A stretch of DNA of 64,000 nucleotides, taken from Haliea sp964022665 (GTDB taxonomy: Bacteria; Pseudomonadota; Gammaproteobacteria; Pseudomonadales; Halieaceae). The notes beneath the pieces are model-generated. The model worked only from the letters and a program-made list of their open reading frames with translations. It had not been told where the DNA came from and did not search any database. This document shows positions 38,824 through 48,141 of this stretch, piece by piece (the first letter of the stretch is position 1; each line of letters opens with the position of its first letter). The position numbers were made by a program, and so were the translations under genes. The stretch lies in contig CAXIDF010000013.1 of the NCBI GenBank assembly GCA_964022665.1, positions 1 through 64,000 of the forward strand, given 5' to 3'.

Positions 38824-39995
38824 ACACGAAAACAGCGCCTGCTTCTCGGTCCACTCAACCCTCACTTGACCTCCGCGAGGGCTTGCGAGACCGGGACAGC
38901 TATCTGCACGAACTCGAGTGTGCACGCGGCTGGGCAATTCTGTTGGTGTTCGTCTTTCATGCATGGGGCATCAGTGGGCTGCAGATGCCTGCGAGCCCTT
39001 GGCCTGGCGTATCGTTTATTGCCGTTGGCAGCACCGGTGTCACGCTGTTTTTTGTGCTCAGCGGCTTTCTCCTGTCTCTGCCCTGGTTGCGCCATGCAGC
39101 TGACCCAACACAGCGCAAGCCACAACTAAGGCCTTACCTCAGAGCGCGCGCCCTACGCATCATTCCACTTTATTACATCGCATTGGTGCTGACCTGGGCA
39201 TTCACCGGTGATTCGGTCACCGTTGCCCGCGCGGCGCTGTTTCAATTCATCGGATTTGATGCCTTCCCCTACGGTGTTGTGTGGTGGACATTGGCCACAG
39301 AAATGCAGTTTTATTTAGTCCTGCCCTTGGGGATGACGCTGTGGATAGGCAGCCGCACCGCCAGGCTATGTTGCTTGGCTTTGATCCTGTTTTGGCTGGC
39401 TTTATACGCGGGCATCGTGCTGGGAGGAGTATCGGAGGAAACATCCTTCGTTCTCACTAAATCGCTGTTTGCACGCGCACCGGCATTCCTGATTGGCATT
39501 CTGAGCGCCGCTTTCTGGCTGCACCTGAAACACCGCTCGGCGTCTGCAAACACCTCGCGCATGGCGGGCACCGTTTCACTGGCAATGCTGTTTTGCGCTC
39601 TCGCAGCGCTGGAGCGCATACTGCTCGCGGTCGCACTCATGGGCAACGCAGCAGAAACCCGCTGGCATATTCACCACACTTACGAAGCCCTGCTGTGGGC
39701 GGCAATACTGCTATTGCTACTGCGCGGTCCCATGCCGGCAAAGCCGCTATTCGTCAACCGGCCACTCGCCGTGATGGGAAAACTGTCCTATTCGCTGTAT
39801 CTGCTACATGTACCTGTGCTGTTTTACTCCATTTACCCGGCAAGGGAAAAAATGGGCATAGAAGCGTACATAAACTCCCCGTGGCTATACCTGATTCCCC
39901 TTGCCGCGTTCGCAGTATCCCTTGGACTTGCACTCTGCAGCTACCATGGGCTGGAGAAGCCCTTTCTACAGCGCAAACGCGCTTTGACGGTATAG
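38814..39995 (+). CDS. acyltransferase 3 family membrane protein (OafA/YrhL type)
   Basis: 393 residues with about ten membrane helices. The N terminus LHELECARGWAILLVFVFHAWGI carries the catalytic-type His of the acyltransferase-3 family, and the motif RPYLRARALRIIPLYYIALVL is the conserved second block (R-x-x-R-I-x-P-x-Y). These enzymes move acyl groups (often acetyl or succinyl) onto extracellular or lipid-linked sugars such as O-antigen. There is no C-terminal SGNH domain. Next to a sulfatase and the glycan cluster, it probably decorates the same polymer. The DNA from here to 41.4 kb looks AT-richer than the flanks. Confidence 0.88.
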   Translation: MSIDTKTAPASRSTQPSLDLREGLRDRDSYLHELECARGWAILLVFVFHAWGISGLQMPASPWPGVSFIAVGSTGVTLFFVLSGFLLSLPWLRHAADPTQRKPQLRPYLRARALRIIPLYYIALVLTWAFTGDSVTVARAALFQFIGFDAFPYGVVWWTLATEMQFYLVLPLGMTLWIGSRTARLCCLALILFWLALYAGIVLGGVSEETSFVLTKSLFARAPAFLIGILSAAFWLHLKHRSASANTSRMAGTVSLAMLFCALAALERILLAVALMGNAAETRWHIHHTYEALLWAAILLLLLRGPMPAKPLFVNRPLAVMGKLSYSLYLLHVPVLFYSIYPAREKMGIEAYINSPWLYLIPLAAFAVSLGLALCSYHGLEKPFLQRKRALTV

Positions 39996-40004
39996 CCGAA
40001 TAAT

Positions 40005-41405
40005 ATGTCCGATAGACCCAATATCCTCCTGTTAATGACTGACCAGCAGCGCCACGACTCGATGGGCTACAGTCGGCAAACGGGCGAGACTGACACCCCC
40101 AATCTGGATGCGTTAGCTTCGCACGGTGTTATTTTTGACACTGCCTACAGCAGCGACACTGCCTGTATACCGGCACGCTCCTCATTACTGACTGGCTTGC
40201 TGCCGCATCGCGTGCCGACCGGCGGTCATCGCCCCCGTGCGAAAACCGCCAGCGGCCTCGCACTCACCGAAGGCTATTGGACGCTGGCTCACGCTCTGCG
40301 TGATAGCGGCTACGACACCGCGCTATTTGGCAAAATGCATTTTTCTCCCATACGCGCACAACATGGCTTTGACGTTATGGCAATGTGCGAACACCTGCCA
40401 GCCGGCTACCCGCGGGGTGAAGCGGATGATTACCGCCGCTGGATTCTCAGCACCGGACGAGAAGATCCACGCTTCGTCAGACCCGGAATCCCTCGTGCGT
40501 TCCCCTACCCGGATGATTTCCACCCGACACAGTGGATTACTGATCATGCAAAGAATTTTCTGGACGACTCTGCAAGAGGGGATAACCCTTGGTTTACGGT
40601 GGTGTCATACACAGACCCACACACGCCCTACTGCCCACCTGAGGACTATCTCTCACGGTACCCGCCAGAATTGCAGACACTGCCGCAATCCGGCATGGAG
40701 AGTAATGCGGGCCTGCCGTGGCCTTTCTCCAACATTACCGTGCGCAAGCCTCGCGGCACGTTCTTCGAGCCCGACAGGGTAGATCACCATGCCCCTGAAC
40801 ACCTTCCGCAGGTGCTCGCAGCAATCCGAGCCGGAGTGAACCACGTTGATCACATGGTGGGTGAGTTACTCCAGTCCATCGACCTTGAAAACACGCTGAT
40901 CATCTTTCTGTCTGACCACGGCGACTACGGTGGACATCGTGGTTTCTTGGGAAAAATACCCTGGCTGCCCTTTGACGACATCGCCCGCGTGCCGTTCTTC
41001 ATGTCCGGCTTTGGCGTCCGGGGCGGCCGGCGGATAGCGGAACCCGTACAAAGCTTTGACCTTGTCGCCACTGTTTTAGCCACAGTGGGCCTGCCTCCAC
41101 CCTGCGATGCGCTGGACTCAGAAAACCTGCTAAATGTATTGGAGGGGGGCGAAGCCATGCCTGACCGGGCAGTGTTCTGTGGCACGCTTGAAGGGTTCCC
41201 GATGTTGCGACGAGGACGCTACAAACATATCTGGCATTCAATCGCCGATGTTCATATTCTTTACGATCTGGCCGTGGACCCTGGGGAGACGAACAACCTA
41301 GCAGATCAGCCGTTTTATCGCAGCCTACTGGACAGCAATGTGGCGGAGTTCAAAGCCATGTTACAGCGCCCTGTGCCTCCCCTCTGGCGACAGCCAATCC
41401 GCTGA
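40005..41405 (+). CDS. type I sulfatase (Cys-type)
   Basis: 466 residues of the alkaline phosphatase/sulfatase superfamily. N-terminal metal site RPNILLLMTDQQRHDSMG (the usual DDQ is TDQ), then the sulfatase signature C-I-P-A-R at 54-58 followed by SSLLTG; the Cys would be converted to formylglycine. A second metal site is SDHGDYGGHRG near 305. No signal peptide is visible, so it is probably cytoplasmic or a choline-sulfatase-like enzyme rather than a secreted polysaccharide hydrolase. An anaerobic or FGE-type maturase is not in the window. It lies 9 bases after the acyltransferase. Confidence 0.88.
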   Translation: MSDRPNILLLMTDQQRHDSMGYSRQTGETDTPNLDALASHGVIFDTAYSSDTACIPARSSLLTGLLPHRVPTGGHRPRAKTASGLALTEGYWTLAHALRDSGYDTALFGKMHFSPIRAQHGFDVMAMCEHLPAGYPRGEADDYRRWILSTGREDPRFVRPGIPRAFPYPDDFHPTQWITDHAKNFLDDSARGDNPWFTVVSYTDPHTPYCPPEDYLSRYPPELQTLPQSGMESNAGLPWPFSNITVRKPRGTFFEPDRVDHHAPEHLPQVLAAIRAGVNHVDHMVGELLQSIDLENTLIIFLSDHGDYGGHRGFLGKIPWLPFDDIARVPFFMSGFGVRGGRRIAEPVQSFDLVATVLATVGLPPPCDALDSENLLNVLEGGEAMPDRAVFCGTLEGFPMLRRGRYKHIWHSIADVHILYDLAVDPGETNNLADQPFYRSLLDSNVAEFKAMLQRPVPPLWRQPIR

Positions 41406-41420
41406 CAGGGGGAATGCCTC

Positions 41421-42317
41421 TCACCGCTTTTGCCTGTTTCGCACGTGTATCTTCGACGCCTGCGTGGGCAAATGTCCCAGAAAATGCAGCGGCTTGTCAC
41501 TCAACAGTCGTTTGTGGCCACGCAAGGTCTCGTATTGTTGCAGGTAGCTCGCCAGCCTCAAATCTCGCTCCAGGCGTTCGCTGTTGGTGGTTGTGCCGCC
41601 ATGTACCTGATGAAAACTGCCCTCACCTACCAACTGCACTGAGACGGCACTCTCTGCATCCAGTGCACGCTTATACAGGTCAAGATTGAGAAAACCACCG
41701 CCAGGGAGGTCGAAACGCTCGTCACTGCCACCCACGGCAAAATAGTGTTCCCGGCTCATAAACAAACAGTTTGACTCAAACATCCGGTTGAACCAGGTAA
41801 TATTGGCTGCACCTCCGGCCAACGGCGTACCCACCTCAAACAGCCGGTAGCCTTGTTCGGGCCAGTCTATACGCTGCAGCAACGCGTCTTCCGCCGCCTG
41901 ATCATAGCCCTGTAATATCGTCTCGGGCTGCTCTCCCGGACCCATATAAAAATAACGAGCTGCCACCACAGGGCAATGAAACGCCGCAAACGCCCGCAAA
42001 GCCCATTCAAAGACACCCGGGGTCAACAAATGCGCTCCATCGATCATGAGACACAGCACATCTCCTTGCGCGAGCGCCGCCGCCTGGTTGAGTGCCGTTG
42101 CCGGGGATGCATGCGCTTCATCGATACGCAATAACCGTAGCGGCACATCCGCGCTCACGTCATCCGTGGTAAGTGGCTGCGGGGAGCCGTTATCGACAAG
42201 AATGACCTCGTAGTCCAGACTTTGGCCGATGGTCTGGTAACCGCGCGCCAAAGCCTGCAGTGTCCGCGGTATCTCGCGTTGCATGGCGTAAGCAATGACA
42301 ATGATGGAAAGCCGCAT
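41421..42317 (-). CDS. family 2 glycosyltransferase, paralogue A
   Basis: 298 residues with a GT-A nucleotide-sugar fold: MRLSIIVIAYAMQREIPRTL and VILVDNGSPQPL. The metal-binding DxD expected near position 93 is instead IDGAHLLTPG (DGA). The acceptor region has ESNCLFMSREHYFAVGGSDERFDLPGGGFLNLDLYKRA and HGGTTTN. It is a paralogue of the protein at 44213-45205, which shares the DGA change and these blocks. No membrane helix. Last gene of a leftward run that starts near 59.6 kb or includes several operons; 24 bases after the dioxygenase stop. Confidence 0.82.
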   Translation of the reverse strand: MRLSIIVIAYAMQREIPRTLQALARGYQTIGQSLDYEVILVDNGSPQPLTTDDVSADVPLRLLRIDEAHASPATALNQAAALAQGDVLCLMIDGAHLLTPGVFEWALRAFAAFHCPVVAARYFYMGPGEQPETILQGYDQAAEDALLQRIDWPEQGYRLFEVGTPLAGGAANITWFNRMFESNCLFMSREHYFAVGGSDERFDLPGGGFLNLDLYKRALDAESAVSVQLVGEGSFHQVHGGTTTNSERLERDLRLASYLQQYETLRGHKRLLSDKPLHFLGHLPTQASKIHVRNRQKR

Positions 42318-42341
42318 GACGAGTAAGCAGGCGCCCTGTAA

Positions 42342-43412
42342 TCAGAGAAAGATAGGTTGCTGCCGCGCGGGCGCCGTCGAAGCTGCAAAAAACCAGGACT
42401 CGATCGCGTAACGCACGGCGCTGTGATGATTTTCCAATGCCGTACGGTGCAGGCTGTAGTGATCAAAAAGAATTGCATCGCCGGGTGCAAACCTTGGCTG
42501 AGCGATGCACTTGTCCGCTGCCAGGCGAGCGACCCTCTCTTCACCCACCGTCCAATTGAACCAGGCGCCATCCGTTCCAGTAGGCTGTATCTTGCGCTCG
42601 CCATCAACCAGCAAGTCTATTCCGGGAGCAGGCGCGTCACCGCCGCAGTCACTCAAGGCAAGCCATAGATTAACGGTGCGAATATTTTCCCCCAGGAATC
42701 GACCATCCTGGTGCCAGCCCGCGTTACCGTTCTTTTCCGGCGCGACTTTTCGTAACACCCATTTCTTCACTGAAAGCCTGGCCGGCTCGCCAAAATACGC
42801 CTGCAAGAGCTCTTGCAGCCCGAGCTGCCGGTAAAGCGCCAGAACCTCGCAGGCAACGTGTGGAGAATCGGCTGCCCAGATGGAACTGCTCTCCACGACC
42901 TTCCCCGGTTGGCGAAAGAACTCGGAAGGCGCCCCGGACACCTCCTCTGACCGAGAGTACCAGGCTGCGTCTGCGACCACTGGTGGTGAGACTTCGGGGT
43001 TTTCCCGCGCGGCCACCACCCGGTCTATTTTACCGCGCAGGTCTGCCGCCAGCGATTCGTCGATCAGACCGCGTACGATCAAGGTTCCTGTGTCACGAAG
43101 TGCATCGCGCAGGGATTCCGGTGTCAGGCCGTCCGCGTGAACCTCGGGAATATCAAGCGGCCCACCGCCACGACGACGTCCCTCACCCGCCTCAACGGCT
43201 TGCACCCCTGAGACTTCCGCGCCGGGGGCTTCAGGTGCGCTTCGACCGGCGCGAATACGCCAATCAATCATCAACTGCTGCAACGCTGCAGACGGCTGCT
43301 GCCGGTTGGCCTGTATCAATTGTGCAAGTGCTTCCGCCCAGTCTCCACGCGCTGCACAGACATGCGCATGGTGCAATAGGTCGCTCTCCTGCTGTCTGTT
43401 CGATAAGGACAT
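42342..43412 (-). CDS. PhyH-family dioxygenase, paralogue B
   Basis: 356 residues. An N-terminal helical stretch (about 8-50, HHAHVCAARGDWAEALAQL) resembles a single TPR-like hairpin; the catalytic domain follows with HQD at 234-236 (GWHQDGRFLG) and distal His in FDHYSLHRT (318/322). Strong blockwise similarity to the 36342-37301 protein. Start ATG 43412 is 2 bases after the methyltransferase stop, so they are coupled. Role: oxidation of an intermediate of the glycan pathway, inferred only from context. Confidence 0.82.
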   Translation of the reverse strand: MSLSNRQQESDLLHHAHVCAARGDWAEALAQLIQANRQQPSAALQQLMIDWRIRAGRSAPEAPGAEVSGVQAVEAGEGRRRGGGPLDIPEVHADGLTPESLRDALRDTGTLIVRGLIDESLAADLRGKIDRVVAARENPEVSPPVVADAAWYSRSEEVSGAPSEFFRQPGKVVESSSIWAADSPHVACEVLALYRQLGLQELLQAYFGEPARLSVKKWVLRKVAPEKNGNAGWHQDGRFLGENIRTVNLWLALSDCGGDAPAPGIDLLVDGERKIQPTGTDGAWFNWTVGEERVARLAADKCIAQPRFAPGDAILFDHYSLHRTALENHHSAVRYAIESWFFAASTAPARQQPIFL

Positions 43413-43414
43413 GC

Positions 43415-44203
43415 TCAGTTCTCCTCGGTCTGCTTGCCCTGCCCCCCCTTGGGGACGTAGGCACTGTCCTTCGGCTTGAAACGCTTGGCCTGCCGGCGCG
43501 CTTCGAGGAAGTGCGCTGCGTGGGAGTAAAACTGGCGCAGGCGCTTTTCGGTTTCCGGCTCGCCGGAAAACAGCAGCTCCGTGAGCTCTGTTTGCACGGG
43601 TGAACCACCGGGTTTGCGCAGCACCCCAAGGCCAAACCCGTGATTGAACTTGAATATCTCTCCGTGACTCGCCTCCAGTTCCTCGAAGAACTTCCAGGCG
43701 CCAAAGTCCTTGAGCTTGGCCATCACGTCGTGAAACAACACAATGCCGCCTGGCCGCACTTTCGGGTACCAGTTGCTGAAGTCCTCCTTGACCGCCTCGT
43801 AGGTGTGCAAGCCATCGATATGCAGGAGGTCGATGCTGTTGTCTTCAAAGTGACGCAGGGCCTCATTGAAATACATACGCAGCAGGTAGGTAATGCCGCG
43901 ATAGTGCTCACGCGCATGGTGCTGTACGTCCTGGTACACCGAATCGTCGTAGGCGTCGGTATGTTCGTCGCCTTCCCAGCAATCGATGGCATAGGCAACA
44001 CCGTCGATATCGTTTTCCACCATGGCCTGGCAGAAGGTGAAAAACGACAGCCCGTTATACACCCCCAACTCCACCACCAGCCCGGGCCGAATCGCCGTGA
44101 CCAGGTCGTAGGCAAACGGTAGGTGATCCACCCAGGTACTGAAAACCATGCGCCGGGGTTCAAAGCGCTGCAGGGAAGGCGGGAAATATATCTTGCTACT
44201 CAC
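43415..44203 (-). CDS. SAM-dependent methyltransferase (Methyltransf_24 type)
   Basis: 262 residues from GTG 44203 (GAGGA upstream). Class I methyltransferase motif I is VVELGVYNGLSF (43-54); the acidic motif is AIDCWEGDEH, and LHIDGLHTYEAVKEDF with GGIVLFHDV is typical of the macrocin-O-methyltransferase-like families that act on sugars. The C terminus is charged (RFKPKDSAY). It sits between two paralogous GT2 genes and is coupled to the dioxygenase. Likely O-methylates a sugar residue; acceptor unknown. Confidence 0.85.
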   Translation of the reverse strand: MSSKIYFPPSLQRFEPRRMVFSTWVDHLPFAYDLVTAIRPGLVVELGVYNGLSFFTFCQAMVENDIDGVAYAIDCWEGDEHTDAYDDSVYQDVQHHAREHYRGITYLLRMYFNEALRHFEDNSIDLLHIDGLHTYEAVKEDFSNWYPKVRPGGIVLFHDVMAKLKDFGAWKFFEELEASHGEIFKFNHGFGLGVLRKPGGSPVQTELTELLFSGEPETEKRLRQFYSHAAHFLEARRQAKRFKPKDSAYVPKGGQGKQTEEN

Positions 44204-44212
44204 AGGGTATCC

Positions 44213-45205
44213 TCAGGCGGGGCCATGGGTCAGGGGGGCTTCGCCACGTGCTCTGAGCACGCGAGCGGCGGAATAATGCACAAACTTCTGCGCCTCCTCG
44301 GGGATTTTCCCGAGGTACAACGGTTGGCTGCGGGGGCTGACAAACTCTTTACCGCGCAGCATCCGGTATTGGGCCTTGCTTTGTTCTATATACGCCTCAC
44401 GTTTTTCACGGCTCTGCCCGCCGGTGGTCACACCGCCATGGAACTGATGGAAGGTACCCTCACCGGGCGCAATAATGTGCTGAACCCCCGGATACTCGCA
44501 GGCCCGCTTGTAGAAATCCAGGTTGATCAAACCACCGCCACGCAGGTCGAAACGCTCGTCGTACCCTCCCAGACCCTGCCAGATTTCGCGGGGGATACTG
44601 ATACAGTTGCTCTCGCTGTTGGGCATGAACAGGCCCGGCGCACTGGAGCCGCTGAAACAGGCAATATCGAAGAGGCGATAACCGGCCTCAGGCCAGGCGA
44701 TCGAACTGAGCAGGGTACGCTCTTGCTCCAGGCTGTAGCCGCTATTCACCGCCTCTTGCTGCAATTCACGCCCCAGGTGATAGCCGGGGATTGCCACCAC
44801 CGCACTGCTGCTCAGCCGGCGGCCCATGAGAATGTTGCACACCACACCCGGGGTGAGCATGCGCGCACCATCAATAATGACGCAGATGTTTTCACCGCGC
44901 GCCTGCTCCGCGCCAAAATTGATTGCTTGCGCCGGGCTGGTTTCAGGGTTCTCACGCAGGAAATAGCGCACGCTGGCAGGCAGGCCCTGCAGGAAATCAG
45001 GACGCATGGTGTTGGCTGACGCATTCTCCACCACAATGACCTCGTACTCGTCGCCGCTGACGCCCAACTGATAACCAGGCAAAAGCGAGCGCACGGTATT
45101 TTCAGCCTGCAACGCCATATCGTAGACGATCACCACAAAGCTGACAGCGAGCGCACCCTTGCCGCGCGCAGTGCGATCATCTTTTTTGAGAAAACGTGCC
45201 AGCAT
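44213..45205 (-). CDS. family 2 glycosyltransferase, paralogue B
   Basis: 330 residues, GT-A type: VSFVVIVYDMALQAENTV, YEVIVVENASANT. As in its paralogue at 41421-42317 the DxD is DGA (112-114, IIDGARMLTPG). Shared acceptor blocks include SESNCISIPREIWQGLGGYDERFDLRGGGLINLDFYKRA and FHQFHGGVTTG. It lies 9 bases ahead of the methyltransferase. The N terminus has an extra charged stretch (KKDDRTARGKG). Confidence 0.82.
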   Translation of the reverse strand: MLARFLKKDDRTARGKGALAVSFVVIVYDMALQAENTVRSLLPGYQLGVSGDEYEVIVVENASANTMRPDFLQGLPASVRYFLRENPETSPAQAINFGAEQARGENICVIIDGARMLTPGVVCNILMGRRLSSSAVVAIPGYHLGRELQQEAVNSGYSLEQERTLLSSIAWPEAGYRLFDIACFSGSSAPGLFMPNSESNCISIPREIWQGLGGYDERFDLRGGGLINLDFYKRACEYPGVQHIIAPGEGTFHQFHGGVTTGGQSREKREAYIEQSKAQYRMLRGKEFVSPRSQPLYLGKIPEEAQKFVHYSAARVLRARGEAPLTHGPA

Positions 45206-45297
45206 TTATTATCCGTTTGGCGGCCTCGGTGGCGTGTGCAGATAGTAACGGACTGGCTGCCTTACCGCCACGCTATCCGGGGCACAGCATGACATAC

Positions 45298-45996
45298 TCA
45301 CAGGCTTGCCCACCTCAGCCGACGATAGAGGTAGCGAATTTTCCATGGCAGGCGCAGTGGTGTGCTGCCGCCATGGGTTTTCAGTGCATTGTCGTAAAAC
45401 CGGGTCGGTGAGGCCACGGGGCGCAGCTGCAAGCGGCCGATCACCTCGTCCACCTTACGGTTGAACGGTTCCTCCCCATCATCAAAACACAGCAGCGGGA
45501 AAGGTTGCCGCCGATATTCCAGGAAAAGCAGGCGGTTGTAGGCATACCAGAGCGACAGTGCCTGCTCGCGCGGCATTTGACTGCGGCTCGCAAGTGACGC
45601 GGCTACGGCATCGGGATGGCGAAAAATACCCACCCGCTCCAGGCCAGGCACCAGTTCACGCCAGCCCGCCAACAACAACAGGCAGCGCGGGTCCTTGAAC
45701 CCCAGTGCCTCCACGCCCGCATACTCCGCAAGCAGCGCAAGGGCGCGCTCTCGGTGACCGTCTGACCATTCGCTGGTGGCTGGCGGGTTGTCCCAGGCAC
45801 CGCTATTGGCGGCCAGAATCGTATCGTGCAGGTCGACAAAATCCTGATTCTCCCGGTTGCCCTTGCGGTTATAAGGGTTCCAGGTGTGATGCTCGCCGAG
45901 CTCCAGGCCCGCCTCCTGCAATGAGCCTGTCAGGCAACTGGTGCCGCTGCGGTGCATGCCCAGTATGGCGATCACACGCCGGGGTTGCCCTGTCAT
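45298..45996 (-). CDS. sulfotransferase family protein
   Basis: 232 residues from ATG 45996, which overlaps the stop of the AmpG-like gene by 4 bases. The PAPS-binding P-loop is GMHRSGTS (13-20), the 3'-phosphate motif is FKDPRCLLLL, and FRHPDAVAASLASR is the second conserved Arg region. A NPYNRKGNRENQDFVDLHD segment is shared in pattern with the N-terminal domain of the 1118-residue fusion, so they are paralogues. Expected to sulfate a carbohydrate using PAPS in the cytoplasm. Confidence 0.82.
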   Translation of the reverse strand: MTGQPRRVIAILGMHRSGTSCLTGSLQEAGLELGEHHTWNPYNRKGNRENQDFVDLHDTILAANSGAWDNPPATSEWSDGHRERALALLAEYAGVEALGFKDPRCLLLLAGWRELVPGLERVGIFRHPDAVAASLASRSQMPREQALSLWYAYNRLLFLEYRRQPFPLLCFDDGEEPFNRKVDEVIGRLQLRPVASPTRFYDNALKTHGGSTPLRLPWKIRYLYRRLRWASL

Positions 45997-47258
45997 ACCG
46001 ACGCCTCTCGCCAGGGTGCAACCCAAAGCAACAAGAGCATGCCCGGCACTGCGAGCAGCGTACAGAGCAGGAAGAACGGCTGCCAGCCTACCGCCTCGAC
46101 AATGACACCGGTACTGGCGTTGGCAAAGGTTCTGGGCAATGCGGCAATGGCCGTAAACAGGGCGAACTGTGTGGCCGCGTACATGCGGCTGGTCTCACGG
46201 GCAATAAACGCGGTAAAGGCCGCCGTACCCATGCCCACACCCAGGTATTCAAAAGCGATTACCACCGCCAGCAACCAGAGTAGCGGACCGCTGCCAGCCA
46301 ACACGGCAAAACCGAGGATGCTGAGCAACTGGACGACACCGAAGACCCACAAAGAGCGGTTTATCCCCAAGCGCAACATGGCCACACCGCCCAGCAAGCC
46401 GCCCACTATCGCCGGCCACAGAGCCGCATTCTTGGCCACCACGCCGATCTCCGTCATGGTGAAACCCATATCGATATAGAACGGGGTCGCCAGCGCTGTG
46501 GCCATGTTGTCGCCGATCTTGTAAAGCACCATGAACCCAATCACCAGGCAGACACCCGCCCAGCCACGGCGCTTCAGGTACTCCGAAAACGGTGCTACCA
46601 CCGCCTCCCGCAGCCCCGTGCCGGTCGGCAACTCGGAGTCCGGTTCATCCACCAACAGGCTCGTGCACAGCCCCACCAGCATGAACGCGGCGGTTATCCA
46701 GAACACGGTACTCCAGGGCAGAATATCGGCAAGAATCAGCGACAGTGAGCCCGGAATCAAACTGGATATACGATACGCCTGCACGTGAATGGCGTTACCC
46801 AAACCCAATTCACGATCCGGAAGAATCTCCCGGCGGAAAGCGTCCAATGCCACATCCTGACTGGCACTGAAAAACGCCACACCAAAGGCAAGCCAGGCAA
46901 TCACCCAAGTGGACTGCTGCGGGTTGAACGCGCCCAGCACACCGATGGACGCAATCAGCGCCAGCTGGCACAAAAACATCCAGCCCCGACGCCGACCCAG
47001 AAGCGGCGGGATCCAGCGATCCATCAACGGCGCCCAGAGAAACTTCCACACATACGGAATGCCCACCAGGGCAAACAAGCCGATTTCTGCGAGGGAAACA
47101 CCCTGGTCACGCAGCCAGGCCGGCACCAGTTGCAGGAGGACGTACAAGGGCATGCCCGAAGCCAGGCCCGTGAACACGCAGATGAGCATGCGCCGGTTGA
47201 ACACCGCGGATTGCCAGCCGCCGTTTGCTGCGCTCATGCGTACAGCGCCTGCAAACAT
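45993..47258 (-). CDS. AmpG-like MFS transporter
   Basis: 421 residues with about 12 membrane helices. AmpG-type motifs are clear: GLASGMPLYVLL, KFLWAPLMDRW, GRRRGWMFL, FFSASQDVALDAFRREIL, VLYKIGDNMATALATPFYI and GMGTAAFTAFI. AmpG imports anhydro-muropeptides; this homologue lacks the two extra C-terminal helices of E. coli AmpG, and its position in a glycan locus leaves room for another saccharide substrate. An in-frame ATG at 47237 is an alternative start. Downstream sulfotransferase overlaps by 4 bases. Confidence 0.85.
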   Translation of the reverse strand: MFAGAVRMSAANGGWQSAVFNRRMLICVFTGLASGMPLYVLLQLVPAWLRDQGVSLAEIGLFALVGIPYVWKFLWAPLMDRWIPPLLGRRRGWMFLCQLALIASIGVLGAFNPQQSTWVIAWLAFGVAFFSASQDVALDAFRREILPDRELGLGNAIHVQAYRISSLIPGSLSLILADILPWSTVFWITAAFMLVGLCTSLLVDEPDSELPTGTGLREAVVAPFSEYLKRRGWAGVCLVIGFMVLYKIGDNMATALATPFYIDMGFTMTEIGVVAKNAALWPAIVGGLLGGVAMLRLGINRSLWVFGVVQLLSILGFAVLAGSGPLLWLLAVVIAFEYLGVGMGTAAFTAFIARETSRMYAATQFALFTAIAALPRTFANASTGVIVEAVGWQPFFLLCTLLAVPGMLLLLWVAPWREASV

Positions 47259-47313
47259 GACTCACCAGCGTGTACGCATAAAGCGTAACGTCTTTCCGCC
47301 AGTGAAACCCACA

Positions 47314-48141
47314 TTACCTTCCCCTCAATTGCGCACATCGCTTACGAAAATCATCCAGCTTTGCGGCGAAATCTGGTGTAGAGCCCATCGTAGTTCTAAA
47401 ACGTTCCAGTGATGCTTGATAGAGCGCGAGATCGTAGCTGTTACGATCAATGACCATGGCGGCCACCTCACCCAATTCTTGCAGCATGTCTGCAATTGCT
47501 TGGTTATCGTCCAAATCGCTCGCGTTGGTCAACGACACATTCTGACGGATGTAAGCCAGGTCAAGTGCCGGGAAATGTGGTCGCAATGATTCTTCAAGCA
47601 ATACCATGCTTTCATCGTAATATTCGACAATACCCAATGCGGGCAGGGATTGTGCGAAGTCCATCGCATCAGCAAAGTCTACAGCGTCGCAACTGCGCCC
47701 CTGACGACGGCGTCTGACTGTCGCCAGGTACAATGTTTGGAAGTTACGAATGGTGGCAGGCGTTTTTAACTCCATTCGCCAAAGGACATACTCCTTGAAT
47801 GTCATGCGCTTGGCCGCTTTGGCACCCAAAGTATCCGCCTGCTGTACCCGCTCGAAATTGTAGACAGACCGCACCCTCAGAAGCGGATGTCGCAGCAGGT
47901 AGATGTGGTGATGGCACAAATCAGGCACAGCGGGAAGCACGCGGGGCAAATGATGTGAAGACAGTGCGAGAAGCTCCGTCTTGCTCGATAAAATGCCGGC
48001 CAGATAAGCTGCTCCTTGGGACCGCATGGCATGGTCATCACGATGATCGAGGAATGCGTGACCGAAACTCCTTGAAAGCGACCAATCGAATGTTGTTCCG
48101 GCGTTCTTGAAAATATGGCCGTGCAAAATGACGTGTCTCAA
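47314..48141 (-). CDS. sulfotransferase-like protein
   Basis: 275 residues from TTG 48141, which overlaps the stop of the preceding giant gene as TTGA. The N-terminal HIFKNAGTTFDWSL (9-22) is a 5'-phosphosulfate P-loop of the type seen in polysaccharide 2-O-sulfotransferases and related families; YLLRHPLLRVRSVYNF holds the second Arg/Ser region. No signal peptide or membrane helix. Unlike the GMHRSGTS type in the same locus it belongs to the HxxKxAGTT branch, so a different acceptor position is likely. Confidence 0.78.
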   Translation of the reverse strand: MRHVILHGHIFKNAGTTFDWSLSRSFGHAFLDHRDDHAMRSQGAAYLAGILSSKTELLALSSHHLPRVLPAVPDLCHHHIYLLRHPLLRVRSVYNFERVQQADTLGAKAAKRMTFKEYVLWRMELKTPATIRNFQTLYLATVRRRRQGRSCDAVDFADAMDFAQSLPALGIVEYYDESMVLLEESLRPHFPALDLAYIRQNVSLTNASDLDDNQAIADMLQELGEVAAMVIDRNSYDLALYQASLERFRTTMGSTPDFAAKLDDFRKRCAQLRGR

